NCBI GenBank assembly: GCA_003445095.1 | Contig: DLVS01000519.1 | Location: 1 to 8,910, forward strand | Direction of reading: 5' to 3' | Length of the DNA: 8,910 bases | Source of the DNA: Verrucomicrobiales bacterium | GTDB taxonomy: Bacteria > Verrucomicrobiota > Verrucomicrobiia > Limisphaerales > UBA9464 | The notes under the pieces: generated by a model | Seen by the model: the letters and a program-made list of their open reading frames with translations, nothing else | What the model was told of the DNA's origin: nothing | Databases searched by the model: none | Program-made: the position numbers and the translations under genes | In this document: positions 6,920-8,910 of the stretch, in pieces | Numbering within the stretch: the first letter of the stretch is position 1 | Layout: each line of letters starts with the position of its first letter

Positions 6920-8014
6920 TTGCCGATCGAGCCTACCAAGGCAACTCTCCCCTCCGTGTTCCTCAACGGCATCGGTACCGCGGCACCCTCTCAGCGCTAT
7001 ACCCAACTCGAAGGTTGGGATGTAGTCCGACAGACGGAAGCATTCTCGAAACTGCGGTCCCGTTCGCAGGCGATTCTCCGGAAAGTCTTGCTCGGAGTCA
7101 ACGGCGTCGAGGCACGCCATCTTGCCCTCGACTCACTCGCGGAGGCGTTCGCGCTGGACCCCGACACGCTGCACGCGCGTTTTGCGCGAAACGCGCCCGA
7201 CTTGGCAACGGAAGCAGCGCGACGAGCCCTCGCGGAAGCTCGACTCGAAACGCGATCGGTGGATGCGCTTCTCGTAGCGACGTGCACCGGCTATTTGTGT
7301 CCGGGCCTGACCAGTTACGTGGCGGAGCGGCTGGGTTTGCGAAGCGACGTGAACGCGTTGGATTTAGTGGGTCTCGGTTGTGGAGCGGCGTTGCCTTCAC
7401 TGCAGACGGCGGAAGTGTTTCTGAGATCCGGACACGCGCAAAACGTGCTCGTGGTCTGCGTTGAAGTGTGCAGCGCCGCGATGTTCTTGGATGATGACCC
7501 CGGAGTATTGATCAGCGCGTGTTTGTTTGGCGATGGCGCGGCAGCGGTAGTGGCTTCGGCGAGTCCCGCACCCCACCGCCGGTCAATTGGGTGGAAAAGA
7601 ATGGTGTCAAGGCTGTCACCTGAAAACCGCGAGCGACTGCGATTCGAAACACGTGGTGGGATGCTCCGCAATGTGTTAACGCTCGAAGTCCCCGACGTGG
7701 CTGCGATTTACGCCGGTGAGGTATTCGATTCGCTCCTCCAAGACCTCGGGATGGCGCCTCAGGATGTCCGAGAGTGGATTCTGCATGCGGGCGGACGCGA
7801 TGTTTTGACGGCACTGCAACGGCGCCTGGGCCTCGCGGACCAAGATTTGCGGCACAGTGCCGGCGTATTGCGCGAATTCGGCAACCTCAGCAGCGCTTCG
7901 GTCCTCTTCGCTCTCGCGAGTGCCTTGGACGAAGGCGCGCCGGGAGGTCGGTGGTGGATGACCTCGTTCGGGGCCGGGTTTTCCTGCCACGGCGCCTTGA
8001 TCGAAGTCGGTTAA
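6920..8014 (+). CDS. type III polyketide synthase (chalcone/stilbene synthase family)
   Basis: Type III polyketide synthases are homodimeric, cytosolic, ACP-independent condensing enzymes that extend an acyl-CoA starter with malonyl-CoA and cyclise the chain to pyrones, resorcinols or related rings. The 364-residue product has normal family length and the full catalytic triad: Cys154 in GLGCGAALPS, His289 in WILHAGGRDVL, and Asn322 in REFGNLSSASVLF. The C-terminal loop reads SFGAGFSCHGAL (349-360), corresponding to the GFGPG loop of plant enzymes. CTGYLCPGL (122-130) and DDDPGVLISACLFGDGAAA (191-209) fit a bacterial subgroup that usually travels with a methyltransferase. The start is uncertain. 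TTG at 6920 is the first possible start in an open stretch running from 6863; GTG at 6956 would begin at VFLNGIGTAAP, where homologues typically begin. Neither has a well-spaced ribosome binding site. The methyltransferase gene follows after nine bases, so the two are almost surely co-transcribed. Starter unit and product cannot be read from the sequence. Confidence 0.95.
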   Translation: MPIEPTKATLPSVFLNGIGTAAPSQRYTQLEGWDVVRQTEAFSKLRSRSQAILRKVLLGVNGVEARHLALDSLAEAFALDPDTLHARFARNAPDLATEAARRALAEARLETRSVDALLVATCTGYLCPGLTSYVAERLGLRSDVNALDLVGLGCGAALPSLQTAEVFLRSGHAQNVLVVCVEVCSAAMFLDDDPGVLISACLFGDGAAAVVASASPAPHRRSIGWKRMVSRLSPENRERLRFETRGGMLRNVLTLEVPDVAAIYAGEVFDSLLQDLGMAPQDVREWILHAGGRDVLTALQRRLGLADQDLRHSAGVLREFGNLSSASVLFALASALDEGAPGGRWWMTSFGAGFSCHGALIEVG

Positions 8015-8023
8015 ATCCGGACC

Positions 8024-8731
8024 ATGGATCGCGTCGTCCAACCGGAGCTGCTCGACACTCTGTCGCCCGACGACAAGGATGCGCTCAGGTCTCGCCGGGA
8101 CTTGCGTCGGATCAACCGAATAATGGGACATTACCGGCGGTGGCCGAAGCTGCTCGAATCGCTGCTACCGCTCGATCGCCGAACTCCCTGGCGAGTGGTA
8201 GAGCTCGGGGCGGGGGACGCGGTGTTGTCCGCCGAGGTTTGGCGCCGCCTCCCGGGGCCGCCACCAGGAAGCCAACTCTTCCTGGTAGACCAACATCACG
8301 TTGTTGCGGACCAGTCCATTGCTGCGCTCACGGGACTCGGCTGGTCCGTCGAACTTCACACGTCCGAGGCTTTGGATTGGCTTAAGCACCTGACGGGACC
8401 GGAAGTGACCCTGATCTACGCCAACCTTTTTGTGCACCACTTCGACCCAGTCCGACTCGCCGAGCTACTCGGGCAAGTCGCGCAACGCACCAAAGCGTTC
8501 GGATGCCTCGAGCCGCGACGTTGCCGGAGGGGACTCCTCGGAGTTGGCTGTCTTCGATTGTTCGTGTGCAATGCGGTGACCCAGCACGACGCCCGCCGGA
8601 GCGTCTGGGCGGGGTTCCGCGATTGCGAAATCGGCGCGACGTGGCCCAGCTCTGGCGAATGGGCGCTCAACGAATCGCCCGTCGGACTGTTTAGTCACCA
8701 ATTCTCGGCGGCGCGCCGAGTCCCAAGATGA
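8024..8731 (+). CDS. class I SAM-dependent methyltransferase, partner of the type III PKS
   Basis: The 235-residue product has a Rossmann-type methyltransferase fold. Motif I is VVELGAGDA (58-66), the glycine-rich SAM loop; Asp89 in FLVDQHH is placed to bind the ribose hydroxyls; YANLFVHHFD (132-141) occupies the motif IV region; and CLEPRR (161-166) with CNAVTQHDARRSVWAGF (182-198) are signatures I associate with methyltransferases found next to bacterial type III polyketide synthases. The N-terminal RSRRDLRRINRIMGH (22-36) fits the same group. It presumably O- or C-methylates the polyketide or a derivative, in the cytoplasm. ATG at 8024 lies nine bases after the synthase stop; no Shine-Dalgarno sequence is visible, so translation may depend on the upstream gene. 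The stop overlaps an ATG at 8728 (ATGA). The methyltransferase call is strong; the partnership follows from position and family precedent; the substrate is unknown. Confidence 0.88.
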   Translation: MDRVVQPELLDTLSPDDKDALRSRRDLRRINRIMGHYRRWPKLLESLLPLDRRTPWRVVELGAGDAVLSAEVWRRLPGPPPGSQLFLVDQHHVVADQSIAALTGLGWSVELHTSEALDWLKHLTGPEVTLIYANLFVHHFDPVRLAELLGQVAQRTKAFGCLEPRRCRRGLLGVGCLRLFVCNAVTQHDARRSVWAGFRDCEIGATWPSSGEWALNESPVGLFSHQFSAARRVPR

Positions 8732-8910
8732 ACCGTCCGCTGCATTACCATTGGTTCACGTCCGGACCTTGGAAGTGCAGCATTTCCATGAGCCGAAAAT
8801 TTGGAGTGCGCCGGCCAGCGTCAGCGCGACGGCGCTTTTGCGGCTGGACGCGCGTCGAATCGATTCCTACGTCGCCTGGGGCTGACGCGCCGCGGCAAAG
8901 CGGTGTCGCC
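8728..8910 (+). CDS. possible third gene of the PKS unit, N-terminal fragment running off the window
   Basis: An ATG at 8728 overlaps the methyltransferase stop as ATGA, the same coupling used between the GT4 and WecA-like genes, and its frame stays open for 61 codons to the window end. The translation (starting MNRPLHYHWFTSGPWK) is not recognisable and is rich in Arg, Ser and Pro, unlike a typical enzyme N-terminus. In comparable clusters the next gene encodes an FAD-dependent oxidoreductase, which should show a GxGxxG loop within the first 20 residues; this frame does not. The other two forward frames are interrupted by stops (TGA at 8789 and 8883). It may be a true unknown gene, a damaged oxidoreductase, or non-coding DNA. 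Low confidence. Confidence 0.3.
   Translation, partial: MNRPLHYHWFTSGPWKCSISMSRKFGVRRPASARRRFCGWTRVESIPTSPGADAPRQSGVA

Noticed and set aside
7175..7196. Perfect inverted repeat GCGCGTTT/AAACGCGC with a six-base spacer
   Set aside because: It sits inside the polyketide synthase coding region (residues about 86-93) and can arise from Ala/Arg codons; there is no second copy or regulatory context.
6895..7464. Plus-strand open frame of 189 codons overlapping the polyketide synthase
   Set aside because: The translation is low-complexity Arg/Ser/Gly-rich and the overlapping frame contains the start and catalytic region of a clear type III polyketide synthase.

Overview
The window reads as chromosomal core and accessory DNA of a GC-rich bacterium, most likely a member of the Verrucomicrobiota (possibly Pedosphaera/Limisphaerales-like). 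Three things suggest this: the tail of a long, plant/chlamydia-type IspG; a large membrane protein that resembles the DUF2723 group and carries TPR repeats; and start sites without Shine-Dalgarno sequences. The lineage is an inference from remembered family distributions, not from a search. All genes convincingly supported lie on the + strand. I see no tRNA, rRNA, CRISPR array, insertion sequence or phage gene.

Layout. Positions 1-704 hold the 3' part of ispG (isoprenoid precursor synthesis, MEP pathway), followed by a perfect 8-bp hairpin. Positions 796-1683 encode an exported alpha/beta hydrolase with a complete Ser-Asp-His triad. Positions 1750-6794 form a glycan-type block: a 938-residue polytopic membrane protein with C-terminal TPRs, a GT-B family 4 glycosyltransferase, and a MraY/WecA-type polyprenyl-phosphate sugar-1-phosphate transferase. 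The last two overlap by the four bases ATGA. The simplest reading is that the WecA-like enzyme loads a first sugar phosphate on a polyprenyl carrier, the GT4 enzyme extends it on the cytoplasmic side, and the large membrane protein acts in the membrane or periplasm.

Positions 6920-8731 begin a second unit: a type III polyketide synthase with an intact Cys-His-Asn triad, then, after a 9-base gap, a SAM-dependent methyltransferase. This pairing is known in bacterial clusters that make small alkylated or methylated aromatic or pyrone products, often with an FAD-dependent oxidoreductase as third gene. A further reading frame opens at 8728 through another ATGA overlap and runs off the window, but its start does not show the expected flavoprotein motif in a clean frame.

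The points most worth a second look are the altered active-site motifs in three successive glycan genes (an acidic loop lost in the membrane protein, EX7Q in place of EX7E in the GT4 enzyme, DNMNG in place of D-x-x-DG in the WecA-like enzyme), the compact polyketide synthase/methyltransferase unit beside them, and the unresolved frame at the right edge.
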